This document shows positions 63,719 through 64,000 of a stretch of 64,000 bases of DNA, piece by piece. The stretch lies in contig NZ_OY762934.1 in assembly GCF_963667045.1 (NCBI RefSeq), positions 1,729,501 through 1,793,500 of the forward strand, written 5' to 3'. Under the pieces are notes generated by a model. It did no database searches and had not been told where the DNA came from. It was given only the letters and a program-made list of their open reading frames with translations. The position numbers were made by a program, and so were the translations under genes. Each line of letters opens with the position of its first letter. The stretch's first letter is position 1. Origin of the DNA: an uncultured Cohaesibacter sp. Its GTDB lineage: Bacteria > Pseudomonadota > Alphaproteobacteria > Rhizobiales > Cohaesibacteraceae.

Positions 63719-64000
63719 TAGTTGTTTGATCCCAGGCTTTGATGGTGCACCTTTCTCATTTGAATGGAGGGAAGCACTATGGGCCAAGTTCTACACGGCA
63801 GCGCCACGACGACAAAGACAGTCCGTCGAGCAATACAAAATAGTCAAGAGAGCCTGAGAGCGCTTTCGAAGCGATATGGCATCAATCAGAAAACGGTCGT
63901 GAAGTGGAAGAAGCGTGCTTCACAAACGGACTTGAGAACCGGGCCGAAGGAACCACGTTCGACGGTGCTGTCGCGGCAAGAAGAAGCGACCATTGTCGCC
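63719..64000 (+). mobile_element. IS481-family insertion sequence, second copy (cut by the window end)
   Basis: The first 282 bases appear identical, by eye, to the left end of the copy at 55499-56508, in opposite orientation. It begins directly after the IS5 right end. Confidence 0.88.
63779..64000 (+). CDS. IS481-family transposase, N-terminal part (continues beyond the window)
   Basis: ATG 63779 follows GGAGGGAAGCACT. The visible 74 codons match the start of the transposase at 55498-56448 (MGQVLHGSATTTKTVRRAIQ). The catalytic core lies outside the window. Confidence 0.92.
   Translation, partial: MGQVLHGSATTTKTVRRAIQNSQESLRALSKRYGINQKTVVKWKKRASQTDLRTGPKEPRSTVLSRQEEATIVA

Noticed and set aside
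1-64000. CRISPR arrays, tRNA or rRNA genes
   Set aside because: No regularly spaced repeats, cloverleaf-like segments or rRNA sequence were seen on either strand; a tRNA could still be missed by eye.

Overview
The window looks like an alphaproteobacterial chromosome, most likely Hyphomicrobiales/Rhizobiales-like. The clues are a kinase-DUF2090 IolC fusion, an RpiR-type IolR, a rhizobial-type biuret hydrolase cluster, DUF736 and DUF2493 genes, and GC-rich coding sequence broken by AT-rich accessory stretches. No rRNA, tRNA or CRISPR array was seen. Species assignment is inference.

Region 1 (1-10.5 kb) is metabolic core: the end of an arsenate reductase and an ACR3 arsenite exporter; iolCB for myo-inositol breakdown with a divergent RpiR regulator; a complete DctPQM TRAP transporter; and a transketolase. 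Region 2 (10.5-21.5 kb) is a nitrogen-scavenging locus. Allophanate hydrolase (atzF) faces a LysR regulator, followed by a BMP-type ABC transporter, a formamidase, biuret hydrolase (biuH), a second BiuH-like cysteine hydrolase (candidate triuret hydrolase), a cupin and a flavin reductase. Together they can import a urea-type compound and strip it stepwise via biuret and allophanate to ammonia and CO2. Region 3 (21.7-28.6 kb) holds Fe/Mn superoxide dismutase with a SufR-like regulator, a duplicated cold-shock/small-protein pair, an AT-rich stretch with a secreted eight-repeat cysteine protein, and a globin-coupled chemoreceptor with a CZB tail.

Region 4 (28.6-36.5 kb) is decayed mobile DNA: a Dam-like methylase with a doubtful start, a frameshifted membrane protein, a hipBA whose hipA carries a stop codon and a frameshift, DUF736, an intact second hipBA, and a 3'-truncated IS256-type transposase. 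Region 5 (36.46-51.9 kb) is the main accessory system: a complete single-strand DNA phosphorothioation defence locus, sspA-sspB-sspC-sspD-sspF-sspG-sspH, in one leftward operon headed by a small XRE regulator. SspABCD should sulfur-modify host DNA, and SspFGH should act on unmodified DNA. This system type is already described. The linked regulator and the island junctions are the less-known parts.

Region 6 (52-64 kb) has a broken LysR gene, IS3 remnants, a Xre/RES toxin-antitoxin pair, a frameshifted DUF2493 gene, an IS481 element, an uncharacterised two-gene module (DUF3883-like plus an RNase H-like protein with a C-terminal zinc ribbon), an iron-complex-type ABC transporter, and a broken esterase. 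The esterase was apparently hit first by a second IS481 copy and then by an IS5 element. The two IS481 copies are inverted and bracket about 7.2 kb.
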